Positions 5,206 through 5,571 of a stretch of DNA of 5,571 nucleotides are shown here, in pieces. The notes under the pieces are model-generated. The model worked only from the letters and a program-made list of their open reading frames with translations, searched no databases and was not told where the DNA came from. Position 1 is the first letter of the stretch. Each line of letters opens with the position of its first letter. The stretch comes from Rikenella microfusus (GTDB lineage Bacteria > Bacteroidota > Bacteroidia > Bacteroidales > SZUA-534): assembly GCA_020719105.1 (NCBI GenBank), contig DYQV01000189.1, forward strand, positions 1 through 5,571, read 5' to 3'. The translations under genes were made by a program, and so were the position numbers.

Positions 5206-5571
5206 TTAATCCTTTAAAATGGTTTTTGCCAGTATTTTACCTTCAGTGGAAATTACCAGTATCAAAACCCCATGAACCGACTGTGAAATACTAATTTCAT
5301 TACCTGTTTGGGTAAACTCAATTGGCCTGCCTAACAAATCATTAATAGCAATTTGGTTAATTTGTGCAGCCCCGGTGAAACTAAACGTATCGGTAAAAGG
5401 ATTGGGGAAAACGGTGAATACCGAATCTTTGGGTAGAGTATTTATAGAAGTGGTATCGGGCAGGGCAAAAAACTCATCCAATGGGCTTTCGGCTCTTAAT
5501 ATCTGACCTTCCCAGCCACATACAATGCCTACCATGTTTCCATTGATGGCATCGTTAAAAAAACCAATGGA
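5206..5571 (-). CDS. C-terminal part of a T9SS-sorted secreted protein (partial)
   Basis: Only the last 121 residues are in the window; the frame is open to the edge, so the start lies outside. The C-terminal ~75 residues form a type IX secretion (Por) sorting domain, type A: the entry motif FPNPF followed by TDTFSF, a central INDLLGRPIEF strand pair, and the ending GVLILVISTEGKILAKTILKD with its K-x-x-x-K-x-I pattern. Such domains direct passage through the outer membrane and are then removed by the sortase-like protease PorU. The segment before it, around GFFNDAINGN and GWEGQILRAES, resembles one blade of a YCF48/BNR-like beta-propeller (F-x-x-x-x-x-G, then G-x-I-L-R), but this rests on one repeat. 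An internal ATG at 5535-5533 is not the start, because reading continues with similar protein sequence upstream. The cargo function cannot be told. Confidence 0.85.
   Translation of the reverse strand, partial: SIGFFNDAINGNMVGIVCGWEGQILRAESPLDEFFALPDTTSINTLPKDSVFTVFPNPFTDTFSFTGAAQINQIAINDLLGRPIEFTQTGNEISISQSVHGVLILVISTEGKILAKTILKD

Noticed and set aside
1..5571. CRISPR array, insertion sequence, phage or toxin-antitoxin genes
   Set aside because: No spaced direct repeats, transposase-like protein or paired small genes were seen; all longer stretches are accounted for by ordinary genes.

Overview
The window looks like a piece of an ordinary chromosome from a member of the Bacteroidota. Four things point there: the gene order acpP-fabF-rnc followed by an IPExxxVDY-family gene, a C-terminal type IX secretion (Por) sorting domain, a promoter of the TTG/TAnnTTTG type in front of the tRNA, and AT-rich intergenic DNA with little Shine-Dalgarno signal. 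I see no mobile element, CRISPR array, phage gene or defence system.

Layout: on the + strand lie an MFS transporter gene (1-1239, starting at the first base of the window) and a gene for a small exported DUF2147 protein (1377-1799). Everything from 1802 onward is on the - strand. Read in its transcription direction, from high to low coordinates, this is: the C-terminal end of a T9SS-sorted protein (5206-5571, cut by the window edge), folB (dihydroneopterin aldolase), tRNA-Cys(GCA), acpP (acyl carrier protein), fabF (beta-ketoacyl-ACP synthase II), rnc (ribonuclease III) and an IPExxxVDY-family gene. The + and - blocks converge with only 2 bp between stop codons.

How the genes work together: AcpP carries the growing acyl chain and FabF elongates it, so these two form the core of type II fatty acid synthesis. 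RNase III shares their transcript by position but acts on double-stranded RNA. FolB belongs to folate synthesis. The tRNA has its own well-formed promoter just upstream, and no clear second promoter was seen before acpP, so tRNA-Cys and the fatty-acid genes may share transcripts.

The points most worth a second look are regulatory and structural. An intrinsic-terminator-like hairpin for the DUF2147 transcript lies inside the coding sequence of the convergent gene. A 12-bp inverted repeat, broken by one mismatch, fills most of the rnc/IPExxxVDY gap. The rnc gene appears to start at TTG, with an in-frame stop two codons before it. The IPExxxVDY protein has a changed signature. I found no convincing undescribed multi-gene system.
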